Shown: in pieces, positions 30,460 through 39,968 of the stretch
Position numbering within the stretch: position 1 is the first letter of the stretch
Layout: each line of letters begins with the position of its first letter
From: Psilocybe azurescens
Taxonomy: Eukaryota > Basidiomycota > Agaricomycetes > Agaricales > Agrocybaceae
Assembly (NCBI GenBank): GCA_023853785.1
Contig: JAJIRX010000174.1
Span: 1 to 39,968, forward strand
Reading direction: 5' to 3'
DNA: 39,968 bases
The notes under the pieces: model-generated
Databases searched by the model: none
What the model was told of the DNA's origin: nothing
The model's input: the letters and a program-made list of their open reading frames with translations, nothing else
Position numbers and translations under genes: made by a program

Positions 30460-31909
30460 CTAGTACGAGGCGAAGGCGAACAATAGAGCGACAGTTCCAC
30501 TGAGAACAGATAACGGGCCGAGTATACTCAGCGAATGTCCGTTCGATTTTGAGTTAGCCTGGGCACTTGGAGTCTGAGACCCCGCGGTGCCAGAAGGAGA
30601 AGGGTCACTGCTGCTTGAGCCTCCAGTGGTGTTGGCTTTCAGTATTGTAGAGCTTACAGTCGTTGAGCCAGCAAAGGACGAGTGAAATCAATGAAAGAGG
30701 ACTCACTTCGAAAATGTCGTTATGTATCGAATCTCGAAATATGCTTCGTCGAACGCCGCAGGATTGGGAACGACGTCGGTGCATTGTGCGGCTACACTTG
30801 AGCAGGTATCGCTGAATTTCTCTACAGCGAAGTTACCGCATACGTTTATTTCCTGAACGTATGAATAAATTTTAGGTAGGGTCGTCAGCCATGATGTAGG
30901 TAGAGAGAAAATAACGGTCGACTCAACCAGAATAAGGGTCTGGGGTCCAAAGAACTTAGTCGTGTCGCAAGTCGAGCTTGGGTAGAAGGCCGTTGGCGTG
31001 CCCCAAGTATCAGGATTCGGATTTGCCGATGGAAGATCTGCCGGAATGGTAGGACGCGGGAAGAACCATATCTTCATACCGTCATCGTTCCACAAGAACG
31101 CGAAGGCACCACCTCCATTATTCGCAAACCCCGAGCCATATGACAGGTCGCTGTCGGTGACTTTACATCCCTGGTCGTGATTGGTGACGTTGAAGCAGTC
31201 CGTGCTAATGAGGTCGCCCGTTATTTGTACTTGGGTGGAGGCCTTGCAGCCCTGTGTAGTGTGGAGATTGTACGCGTTGTTCGTCGCGAGGTTAATGTTT
31301 TCGACAATATCAATTTCACCAAGCTGTGGCCAGTTTGGACCGCCGTTCATCCAGAATGCGGGCCAGACAGCACACTAGCATTCAAAAAAATTGACATTAC
31401 ACCGGACGATATATCGATGTGAAGAAGACTCACTCCGAACGGCATGTGGACGGCGTCCATGATCATCAAGGTCCCAGGTGTTATCGGGTCCTTACTCAGT
31501 AGCTGGAGACTGTTTCGGACGAAAGAGCTGTTAGATGATCCATCTGTGAAGTTGTCCGTTTTCATGATGATGTTGCCAACTGAGTTGACAAAGAGAAGAT
31601 TTTGCTCCCGCGCAAACACTTGGTCAGTGAAGTTCACGACCCCTATTAGATAAACGGTTAGCAACTGAATACCAGTTCCTTCAAAAGACTGCCGCGCCTT
31701 GGTTTGATGGATCGCCCCAGAAATTCGTGACATCGTTTCCGACCTTATAATTCCATAAATCGAAGCTATATGACGATGCATTGAGATATCAAGACTAAGT
31801 TGGCGTAGTAAGTTGACACGTACAATGCATCGCCGCTGTAGTTCGCCGCCAGATGCATCTCCTGTGCGAAGGCAGACGCGAAAAGAATGGCGAGCAATGT
31901 AACATACAT
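30460..31909 (-). CDS. GPI-anchored GH16 endo-beta-1,3(4)-glucanase-type glycoside hydrolase
   Basis: GH16 enzymes cleave beta-1,3 or mixed beta-glucans; fungal forms act on their own wall. The start ATG at 31909 gives a signal peptide (MYVTLLAILFASAFA). Exon 1 is 31824-31909. Recognisable blocks: FFDLWNYKVGNDV, VVNFTDQVFAREQN, IMDAVHMPFG, then after the intron 31375-31433 VWPAFWMNGGPNWPQLGEID. The catalytic motif GEIDIVE (ExDxxE) is intact, and AFLWNDDGMKIWFF follows. After a 54 bp intron beginning near 30710, the tail is Ser/Thr/Gly-rich (TTGGSSSSDPSPSGT) and ends in a hydrophobic stretch ...LSGTVALLFAFASY, as in GPI-anchored proteins. TAG at 30462-30460. One intron (about 31643-31697) appears to need a GC donor or conceals a frameshift. 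The gene stands alone between repeats. Confidence 0.88.
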
Positions 31910-34204
31910 CGTTTGAGGCTGAGGAAGTGGTACAAAGAAGGAATGGGAACACACGAATGGAGCAACCAGCGTCTGCCGCGTGTCGCTGGCAATTGGTCTT
32001 AAGTAGGAAGAAATACATAGCCGCAGCAGATAAAAACAGTACAGTGAGCACAAACGGCATTGCGGCATGCTGGAATCACAGTCGGCTGTCAGATACCCTA
32101 GACCGATTCTCGACATATCTTCCCTCGAGTTTTGCTTGGCGATGTTTACATGAGGAAAAAGATCCCTTCAAAGGAAGAATAACAATTAATTTGGATACGA
32201 TCAACCCTCGTAATGACGACATTATATGGACAGATACTTGTCAAGTGCTGCCGCTGTGCCGGCCTCAAATTTAAAAGTTTGACCTCCGCTTGAATGAATT
32301 GGAGAACTTTCATCGCTCATTTGCTGATGCTACGAACTACCTGAGTCTGTCTGTACAAAGCGTAACACTGAGGTCTTCTAACAATATAATACACGGAGTC
32401 TTCTAGATTTCTTTTGGTCAAAGATAGGACCACGAAGAAGGCCGACGGATATTGTTGACCGTTTGCACATTTAATCCCTGTAGATAGATGCTGTGGTTCT
32501 GATATATAGATCGTAATTGATAATGTTCCCGGACATATAGCTAAGACTCCCATACATAACTCTGTGCCCCAGACATAAAACTTGAAGGTATTCAAATATA
32601 AAACTGTGCTTTCCGCAGATAAATGTGATTCCTGTAGATAAAACTATGTGTCCCGCATATTATTATTAAAAATGCTCCCATACATAGCGTTGACTCAATC
32701 CCTGAGTTATTACAATGCTAATGCATCCCATACAATTAGGTGTATGCTATAACGGCCGGGTGGGCGTGAGAACATTTGTTTTGACAGCTCTCGGCGCCCA
32801 TGACCAACCTCGACGGGTCCTCGAAACACCTTTCCCATAGCAATATTTTGAGTTTGAATGGCGGCAGACAACAGGCACTAATGTTCTGTATGAACTAGGA
32901 CTCCAAGTGGAAACTTCCAGTAAATTCTGAAGACGGCTGCTGACTTGGTGGGGCTGGCTCAACATGCCAGCACATTGAATTGGCCTGCACGTTTACAAGT
33001 ACCCATACGTAAGGCATTATCCTGTTTCAATTTGCTTTCAGAGCTCAGTTCTTGGGCCAACACCAGTCTAATTACCGTGGCCTGCGTCAGCTCATTTTAG
33101 ACATGTCGCGATGACAATTGGGAAAAATGGGTTCTTGTTTTTGCGGGTAGGCGCCGAGAGTTGCCGAAGCGGTTGTTCTCACGCGCTTCTATGCATGGGA
33201 CATTGGCATCGTGGTAACTCGGGAACTGAGAGAAAGCTATTTATAGGAGCATTTTCAGTATATGGGACACATGGTTTTATGTACAGGAAGCACAGTTTTA
33301 CAGTTGAACACCTTCAAGTTTTATGTCTGGGACATGGAGTTATATGTATGGGGAGTCTTAGCTATATGCCCGGGAACATTATCAATTATGATCTATATAT
33401 AAGAACCACAGCATCTATTAGTATTAAATATACTGAAAGTGAGTTGAAGTGTCCTAACATGGACTGTCTCCTTCTCCTTTTAATGCTGACCGTCAGAAAC
33501 AGTCAGTGTTCGTCTTGCTGAATATGTATTCAGTCAAGGTGGGGTCCTATGTAGCGTTGATATATATATGTTTGAAGATCCCGTGTAGAAAGGTCCACGA
33601 AGACGATGATGGTAAGCGTTCGCGAGTGAAAACGAGGCCAGAGGGCAGATCGATGAGGTACGAGGACGGCGTGAGCAGACTGGTTCGACGATAAACTTCA
33701 GAGCGATGCAACGACGTACAAGAGTTGCGGAAGAAACGGTTTAACAGATAGATTGAAGTAGATAGTTTTAGAGGGTTATTCTTTTAGTTCAAAGTGGGCG
33801 TAGCAAGAGATATGGTGTCAATTGGGGGTCCCAAAAATACGCCCTGGAACCCAAATGAAAGTGTCTACTTAAATATGTTTTCTCCTACTAAATTTTATAT
33901 ACTTGGGATATTTCCAAGCTTTTGAGATGATTGGTTCGGAGATGTTCCGCCCCTTCGGTAAATGGATTAGCTCTACGGGTGTGTGGTTTATATTTGTCTT
34001 GAGGTGGTGCCAAAGTGCCGAAACGCCGGATGGGTTTGACTTTGGTCTTGGTATGTCGGATTCGATGGCTAAACCCTTCTGCGTCGATGCCGTTGCTTGC
34101 CGCGTTCTGTGCTGAGACAGAACGGAAGTTCTACACCTCCCAGACACTATAAACATTGACTCCCTAGTCAATAGCGAGATCTTGCTTTCGAAAGCTGTTC
34201 TAAC
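31910..34204. other. Repeat-containing intergenic region
   Basis: 2.3 kb without a supported gene. The first 300 bp are the GH16 promoter side. 32461-33430 is a large inverted repeat (listed separately). 33431-34204 is unique-looking and ends in a TATA-like ACTATAAAC at about 34146, some 55 bp before the ATG at 34205. Confidence 0.55.
32461..33430. repeat. Large imperfect inverted repeat (foldback-like)
   Basis: The left arm (about 32461-32805) and right arm (about 33145-33430) are reverse complements of roughly 75-80% identity by eye, separated by about 340 bp. Matching words include CCTTCAAGTTTTATGTCTGG, GGGAACATTATCAATTA, CAGAACCACAGCATCTAT (left, complement) and CACAGCATCTATTAG (right), and ACTCTCGGCGCC near the inner ends. 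The right arm lacks about 20 bp present on the left. No long open frame is convincing in either arm. It could be a decayed foldback transposon or two inverted copies of one repeat. Confidence 0.65.
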
Positions 34205-34720
34205 ATGTCGCCTCCCATGATACTCGACGCCCTTGCCGCCCATGCGGACCCAGCAAATCGTCCCATGATTGCTGATTTTCTCAACGACGTGCTGCATTCC
34301 GAACCTGGGGACGAGGGCCTCGATGAGCGTCATCTCTTCCTCCCGACTGCGCTTCGCACTACGAGCATCTTCGAGATCTGTCTTTCACTGAGTATGAAGC
34401 CCTGAAAAGTTTCGTTCAAACCATGGCCGTCCGGATGTTGCGAGAGCGCTGGAGAGATCACCGATGTTGAGGTCAAACACCTTGAGATAGAAATTGACCA
34501 GTTTGTACAAGCCAAGTCGGTCACGCAGGATTTTGGCAGACTGTGTTTGCTTGACGATGAACATGTCAACCTGTTTCTGGATTGCTTCAAGCATGTCGAA
34601 ATGAGCAGCGAGCGTGTCATTTGAGCCACCGGCAAAGATTGTGTTGAGAAGTACCTGAACGCCCTTACCGCTGATCAGCACACATATTTCAATGCCGGCC
34701 TCCAACATTCACGACGGCCA
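34205..34720 (+). pseudogene. Unidentified coding-like segment, plus strand
   Basis: ATG at 34205, preceded by a TATA-like box near 34146, opens MSPPMILDALAAHADPANRP with G/C-ending codons. After frame changes near 34340 and 34460, coding-like text continues: RDLSFTEYEALKSFVQTM, then IDQFVQAKSVTQDFGRLCLL, DDEHVNLFLDCFKHVEMSSE and KYLNALTADQHTYFNAGLQH. The pieces are amphipathic and helical. The opposite strand is also open here (ending with NIGDLSSALATSGRP), so strand choice is uncertain. I do not recognise the family. Confidence 0.35.
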
Positions 34721-34725
34721 AATCA

Positions 34726-34995
34726 TTATTCGTCAACAGCAGCGGTTGTTGATAGACCCCAACGATGCCCTCGGAGAAGCCGAACCGGATCCTTAGGTTG
34801 GTAGATGACCTCCTGGACCGTGCTGGTGTTCCAGTAGTCCCGGGCTGCGCCGTTCCTGAACGTCCGTCGGTAGGGGAGTTTGCCCTCCATTGCGAAGCGC
34901 CTCCAGCGATAGGGGTTCGTTGTGCACGCGTCATGGAACGGATCCCAGCTGCTGATGCTCCAGCTGAAGCCCAAGTCATCGCCTACACCTTTCCG
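34726..34995 (-). pseudogene. Unidentified coding-like segment, minus strand
   Basis: One frame reads GDDLGFSWSISSWDPFHDAC, then NPYRWRRFAMEGKLPYRR, ARDYWNTSTVQEVIYQPKD and RGHRWGLSTTAAVDE before a stop. The aromatic-rich composition and mostly G/C third positions look coding. It lies next to the 3' side of the retrotransposon pol on the same strand, but does not resemble gag, pol or envelope. Possibly the broken end of a host gene interrupted by the element. Confidence 0.35.
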
Positions 34996-35407
34996 ACCGG
35001 GGGATGAGTATGTCCTCTACAACGATGATGAGGAAGCTTTGTAGCTGGTGTGTCTCGACAGTCATGTTTCCGTGGTTCTTGCCACTGATTCTGGAGGTAC
35101 GGCAGGAGCGGGTTTGCTGATCCGAGTCTCGTGAAAAGGGTAATAGGAGAAGAGATAGACAGAAAAGAGAAAAAATGAAAGGAGAGTAAGTAAGAAAGCG
35201 AGAATAGAAATCGATATTAGTTGAAATAAAAGGTTGTTGGTCATTCGATAGAACATTTTGATAGGCATTTGTCACCTTTTGATGTTCCCAGATGTAGTCA
35301 TTCCGATGATTCGTCCTCCGACTCTTCCCCAAGCTATCATGTCCTAATTGATCTAGTTCCTCGTTGGTCATTTCGACAATGCTGGTAATGGGAACAGCGT
35401 GGATTGT

Positions 35408-36455
35408 TCAAGGGAAATAGGGGAACAGACGTGCAGCGCCATAACGTAGTTTTGAGATTGCTCCATCCAATTCGGTGAGGATGTACGATCCTCCAGTGGT
35501 CCTCCTTACGACTAGCATCGGCCCGAGATAACGTGGCTTTGTCTTACTGCTGAGATCCTTGTCAATTAGTGAATTTCGTACCAACACTAGTGCGCCTGGC
35601 TTGAAGTTAAAATCGATGGTGTCCCTTCTGTGTTCCTCCTCTTTCTGTTTTACGGCCTTCCATCTCGCTGCCAGAACCCGTTCCTTCACAACCTTCAAGT
35701 CCTTCTCTCGTTTCTGCAACATTGTTGCCCTTTGAGCGATGAGATCTGTGGTTGATAGTCATTCCTCCCTGCTGGGCAGAGGTATGTAGATTCGGCAAGG
35801 TCAAAGGGTAGAAGGGGTTCGACTCCGTGAGCGAGGTAAAAGGGTGAGTATCCAGTACTTTTCTGCACAGTAACACGTTCGGCCCAGAAGACTGATGGCG
35901 CCACCTCAGGCCACTTCGTCTCCACGCCTCCCGCTGGCTTTCACGAGGGCCTCGCGTACATCCAAATGTCTTCGCTCGATGGGTCCCTGGGCTCGTGAAT
36001 TATAGGGCAAGATGCAGATGTGATGTATTTTGTACTTTGCTACCAGAAATTTGGCTGCCGCCAGGTACTGAGGGGCATTGTCCGTGACTATTTCTTCAAT
36101 TGCCCCCACCGGCAGAGGATCGCTGTGAAGAGGAATGATGCCAAATTCTTTGCCGATTCGGTCTTCAATTTTGTCCATTCGGGGGGAACGATGATAGCGA
36201 ACAGCGAGCATGAGCGATATATCGATATCCACTGGCCTTCGGCATCAACATTGTGTCTACATACACTTTCCTGAATAAACCCCTCGGCATTGGAACCGTT
36301 GGAGGTATCTGTATCTTGCGAAGCTGCCTGACTTGGCACTCATGGCAGGTGCGGGTGTACCACTTGATGTCGTCTTTGAGATAGGGCCACCAAAATCGTT
36401 CCAGAAGCCTCATCCGGACGGAGAACACTCCTTTGTGTCCTAAATCGTCGTGCAC
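35408..36455 (-). pseudogene. Retrotransposon integrase and C-terminal region
   Basis: The HHCC zinc segment reads MHDDLGHKGVFSVRMRLLER, then WYTRTCHECQVRQ. The core follows in shifted frame: VYVDTMLMPKASGYRYI with the first Asp, EEIVTDNAPQYLAAAKFLV with the second Asp, and YNSRAQGPIERRHLDVREAL with the Glu. The C-terminal part contains STGYSPFYLAHGVEPLLPFD and FKPGALVLVRNSLIDKDLSS with RYLGPMLVVRRTTGGSYILT, ending near 35408. No chromodomain is evident. Confidence 0.85.
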
Positions 36456-36839
36456 CTGCTGAATGATTGTAAGTCGTCTATTTGCGGGTATTACCAGCTT
36501 ATGCCTTCCTTCCTTGTCCTTCCTCCATAGGACTGCATCAGCGCAGGAAAAAAGTCTGATGCCTGCCGCACGAACCTAGCGAACTCTTGATCCGTCATAT
36601 CTTCTCGGGGTCGTATCAAAGGATCTGCCAAGAAATGTCATATCTCCGCCAAGATTTCGTCACAAGCACACGCCCTTTTCTGTACGCCGGGATATTCACA
36701 ATTGCCACCGCCGCTTGCAGTACTAGCACTCGCGGGGGGAAGTAGTTCATGTTCTGGGGCGCCTTGGCCCTTGGACTTTGTCGTGGGGAACGTACGGCGA
36801 GTCGGTAAGTGAGTTTTCTTTATTCTCCAACGCTTGCTG
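36456..36839 (-). other. Retrotransposon linker between RNase H and integrase
   Basis: The spacer between the RNase H end and the integrase zinc segment is degraded and in several frames. A short helical piece near 36560-36600 (DQEFARFVRQASDFFL) resembles the region before the integrase zinc finger in related elements. No independent gene. Confidence 0.45.
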
Positions 36840-37620
36840 CACGTGTGACTGTTCCCAGTTCAGGAGTACGATCGCAAACCCGTTAGCCTCATCAATCCAA
36901 TCATCGATGTTGTCGTTGTCTGTAGGGTCCTCTTCTGCTCGTCCTTGCCTCGAAAGTCCATCCGCAGCCGTGTGATCCTTTCCTGGAACATGTCACAGCT
37001 CAAAGTTGAAAAGAAGGATTCCGGCCAACCATCGGTTCGCAGCGGCGTTGGGGACAATATTGGGGTTGTTGATCATTCCCTTGATGTATTTCGCGTCCAC
37101 CTCGACCACCAGCTTCTTAACCCCTACGATGTACAGGGCGGGCATCCTTCAATGCGCAGAACATTCCATATAGCTCAAGTTTGGCCTGTGAGTAGCATTG
37201 TTCCCTCTCGTTCCACGTTATTGACCCGAACCGTGACGGATATCGTACGCCATCGTCTCCTGTCTGCGACAGAACGTAACCCACTGCCATCCATGAGGAG
37301 TCAACAGCCAGTGTCACTTCGTTAGCGGATTCATAGTTAATTGCACGTATTGCCGGGCATGTTTCTGCCAGGAGTTTGAGCTTCCCCATTGCAGCTAGCT
37401 CTGTTTCTCCAAATACTAATTCCACGTTCTTCCTGGTGAGTTCCACCAGTGGCTTTGCGTGTTTTGCGTAGTCCTTTATGAAAACTCTGATCATACCCAT
37501 TGTTCCTAGGAAACCTCGTACGTTGGTGACCGTCTTGCATGCCGGCCAATGCGATATCTTCTGCACTCTCGATTGCAAAGGTACCTGTCCCTCATAGTTG
37601 CAGACATGACCGACGATCAC
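36840..37620 (-). pseudogene. Retrotransposon connection and RNase H domains
   Basis: Starts MIVGHVCNYEGQVPLQSRVQ and continues VRGFLGTMGMIRVFIKDYAK. The RNase H part has LAVDSSWMAVGYVL (first Asp) and YSQAKLELYGMFCAL (Glu). Past a frame change near 37120 the text continues VVEVDAKYIKGMINNPNI and WHVPGKDHTAADGLSRQG, the end of the RNase H/connection region. Confidence 0.8.
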
Positions 37621-38330
37621 CGCTGACGCCGCACACAGGGTAGATTTTGGGCCCGAAAACGTTCCCCTGCGATTCGTACCCGCTGTATCACTCGATTTAC
37701 GTTGTGAGGTGCTCCCACATCGAATTGTCGGATACCGTTGTTTTCTGGTATCGTTTCGAATCTGCCATCTGTAAGCTTGTAGCGCGTATGGGGACCTTTA
37801 ACAGGTATGTCGTCGATGAAAGGCTGTGTGACATGCAGTATCTCATCTTGCAGGAGGAAGGTCGTGTCACCGTGCTGGATTTGCATCGAATTTGTGTATC
37901 CCATTGGAATTGCGGTCAGCCGGAAAGTGCCCAACGGTGTTTGAAACGTCGTAAGATCCCTTGATTCAGTTGCTAATTCTTGCTGATTGAACCCGACGAA
38001 GAGGTCGAACATCCTGTAACAGCTTCTGCCCCCAAAGGATTCCTAGCGTATGGTTCTACGCTGGGAGGTAACGCACTGTCTTTGATGCTGACTTGATTCA
38101 GAGGCTGCAGATCGTGTACTAAGCGTAGCGATTTCCCATCCTTCTTCAACACCGTGAACCATCTCGAGCGGTATGACGAATTGGATGGCTCGTAGATTCC
38201 CGAGGCTATTTTCGATTTGATTACCTCAATGACCTGGTCATAGCTTCCTCTCGGGATTGGAATATTTCGCAAGACCCAGGGTACATGTTCTACGGTGGGT
38301 ATCGTGACGGGCTCAAGTATTCAGATTTGA
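37617..38330 (-). pseudogene. Retrotransposon reverse transcriptase domain
   Basis: Blocks in order: VLRNIPIPRGSYDQVIEVIK, SSYRSRWFTVLKKDGKSLRL, VHDLQPLNQVSIKD, MFDLFVGFNQQEL, DLTTFQTPLGTFRL, IPMGYTNSMQ and QPFIDDIPVKGP, whose F-I-D-D replaces the usual YxDD catalytic motif as in related fungal gypsy elements. A frame change lies near 38010 between the N-terminal half and the palm. Confidence 0.85.
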
Positions 38331-38659
38331 ATTTTCCCTTCTCGCTTTTGTCCCAAGCAAATCCGTCCTCATGTGCTTTTAGGAGGTAATGTACCAGCTT
38401 CTCCTCTTCCGGCCAGAGGAATCCATCATCGTTCACATTCATAGCTTGTTTCCGTTCCTGGGTGTATCTTGCCCCGGGTGAGAAATCTGGTGGCTTAGTC
38501 AGTAGCTCGGGCATTCCTTGTAGAGGGTCGCCAGGAGTCTTCCGCACAATCCTAAAGTTCTCGGGAGTGTTGTTGCCACAGGTTAACGCGATTTTGTTCT
38601 TTGTGCGTGAACGCTCTCCGTCGTTGTCTCAGGTTCCGGAAACCGAGTAGGCTCCTGAT

Positions 38660-38960
38660 AATCGTAGTCGCTCCTCCCCTTTGTCATCATCCCCGTCGCC
38701 ATCGCCGTCCGTTTCTGACATTGTGTCCAATCCAGGCATGTCTTCAAACATCCCCTCGCCCCCTCGCCCCCCCCTTTTCAAAAAAGGTCATCGTCTTCTT
38801 CAACATCCTGGTCCTTGTCGTCATCCCGTCTCTGACACTGCATCCAATCCTGGCATGTCGTCAAACATTCCATCATCTTCCTCGCTCCCTTTTTCAAAAC
38901 TCTGTCGTCTTCTTCGTTGTCCTGTTCCTCCTCCTCTTGTGATCTGTTGTTGTTTTCATT
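38660..38960 (-). repeat. Acidic linker with an internal duplication in the retrotransposon polyprotein
   Basis: On the minus strand two successive segments each read M-F-[ED]-D-M-P-G-L-D followed by a S-E-T and Asp-rich run. The corresponding plus-strand words are GGCATGTCTTCAAACATCCC (38744) and GGCATGTCGTCAAACATTCC (38852), about 108 bp apart. It links protease to reverse transcriptase. Low complexity makes the frame uncertain. Confidence 0.5.
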
Positions 38961-39156
38961 GAAGTCTCCTCGGCCGTCTGCCGATTCATTGATCCCTAAA
39001 ACCCGTCAGAACCGTGTTTGTTGTGGTGTCTTTAGCTTTCCGCCCTAGTAGGTACTGCAATAACAGCACATGTATTTGGATCGACCAGGGTTACATGAGA
39101 GTCTCCATTTGTAAAATGTTGCACACTAGCCTGTGCATCAGTGAGGAAAGGTCTCC

Positions 39157-39727
39157 CTAGTAGCATTTCGCATGGCGCGCCGTCGACCACCTGCACTTGA
39201 AGATAAAATTGTAACCTCCGATGACTATTTTTAGATCATGAAGAAGGCCGACGGGCGAGGTTGTGGCGTTAGCTGAGACCATATTCATCTGGTGGTCCGA
39301 ATGAATGGGGAGCCCCAGTCTTTCCCACAGATTTTTACGCAGAGCCACAATCTGACACCCGTCGTCCATGAGTGCTTCACCCTGTCCTCCCCTCTAACAG
39401 CACATCTATTGCCCAAAGGTCCTCAACATGTTTTTGCTACCAATCCACAGCGTTACGGTCAGGAAAGGTTCGTCCTTGGCTGTGATGTTTGGCACCGCTG
39501 AGGCTTGCTGGACGCCTGTGATCATATTGAAGGCAGATCCTGACTAAGTAAAGTCGCTTTGTTTGGATCTGTTCTTTGATCTGTTTTCTAACTTCTGGGG
39601 AAATGGCTAGGAGCTCTTGTGTGGTCATTACTGCCGCTGACAGTCCTTGCTTGACCACTGCATCCACGATTCTAGAGTCTTCTATAGGCGTTACATATCG
39701 GTATTGAGGAGCAGGTGAAGGTTCCAT
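39157..39727 (-). pseudogene. Retrotransposon protease-like region
   Basis: A leader (MEPSPAPQYRYVTPIEDSRI, then ELLAISPEVRKQIKE) precedes a retropepsin-like segment. MDDGCQIVALRKNLWERLG contains the D-D-G active-site context, and SPVGLLHDLKIVIGGYNF follows. The two pieces are in different frames. It belongs to the gypsy element and lies upstream of its acidic linker. Confidence 0.6.
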
Positions 39728-39968
39728 GGTAGCGGATACGGGAGTTACTGGGCCTGCTATAGTGGACTGTCCTGGTATGTCGACCAGCCTTTTCCTTTGC
39801 TTCAGTTGTGTCGGGCCATTGCCATGGCGATACCCATTTTCTTTCGTGATTTGTCTAGTTTCTTCTGTGTTGACATTGCTAGTGTTTCCAGCATCTCCAG
39901 TTCTTCCTGGTCTCGCTGTGTAGGTTTTGGATGAATGTCTTCTGGTGTGTCGTCATAAATCTCTTCAA

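Larger units (their letters stand above)
34980..39968 (-). mobile_element. Ty3/gypsy LTR retrotransposon, pol region, truncated by the window edge
   Basis: Protease, reverse transcriptase, RNase H and integrase occur in that order right to left, which is the Ty3/gypsy order. Gag and the 5' LTR would lie beyond 39968. The 3' LTR should lie near 34980-35280, where pol-like sequence ends, but without the other LTR in view it cannot be delimited. Frame changes and stops occur throughout, including a TGA just after FPYFP at about 35405 where an Arg codon is expected. The copy is decayed or affected by sequence errors. Confidence 0.85.

Noticed and set aside
31347..32060. 237-residue minus-strand frame starting upstream of the GH16 start
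   Set aside because: It reads through introns in the wrong frame. The signal-peptide ATG at 31909 with spliced exons fits the family better.
34765..35007. 80-residue plus-strand frame beginning MPSEKPNRILRL
   Set aside because: The opposite strand has a more protein-like, aromatic-rich frame; treated as shadow, with low certainty.
1..39968. tRNA and rRNA genes
   Set aside because: No intact T-loop/acceptor arrangement or ribosomal signature was spotted by eye; a tRNAscan run would be decisive.

Overview
The window looks like genomic DNA from an agaricomycete (mushroom-forming basidiomycete). Coding exons are GC-rich and split by many 50-75 bp introns, mostly GT-AG. The recognisable families are typical of such fungi: a DUF6534-like membrane receptor family, fungal alpha-kinases, a GPI-anchored GH16 glucanase and a Ty3/gypsy element. 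All family assignments come from reading motifs; no database search was run.

Layout. 1-4181 holds a divergent, decayed pair: a DUF6589-like gene (minus, running off the left edge) and a RecQ-like helicase pseudogene (plus). 4182-6248 is AT-rich with little coding signal. 6249-11011 is the conserved host core: the U4/U6.U5 splicing factor Prp6 (minus, nine exons) and an MPU1-like PQ-loop protein (plus), sharing a 146 bp divergent promoter. 11012-30023 is a repetitive block: an old tandem duplication, each unit of which carries a small four-helix membrane protein gene (minus) and a DUF6534-like gene (plus), with a third, fragmentary copy near 11800. Unit 1 is interrupted by a 5756 bp DNA transposon (13155-18910) and by a separate insertion of about 0.95 kb. 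Unit 2 keeps the empty transposon site and carries its own 168 bp MITE. 30460-31909 is a GPI-anchored GH16 glycoside hydrolase (minus). 32461-33430 is a large inverted repeat. 34205-35000 is an ambiguous, coding-like stretch. 35380-39968 is the pol region of a Ty3/gypsy retrotransposon on the minus strand.

The most interesting object is the transposon at 13155-18910. It has 136 bp terminal inverted repeats (about 97% identical), a 6 bp target duplication (AAATAC) and a matching empty site at 25581-25586. Inside are two divergent genes: an integrase-core (DDE) transposase and a zinc-cluster protein ending in an alpha-kinase domain. A eukaryotic-type protein kinase carried as the partner gene of a DDE transposase is a plausible undescribed system.

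A caution applies throughout. Prp6 and MPU1, which should be intact, contain single-base frameshifts, mostly at short homopolymers. The transposon genes and the duplicated genes show the same kind. Part of the apparent pseudogenisation may therefore be unpolished-assembly error rather than biology.
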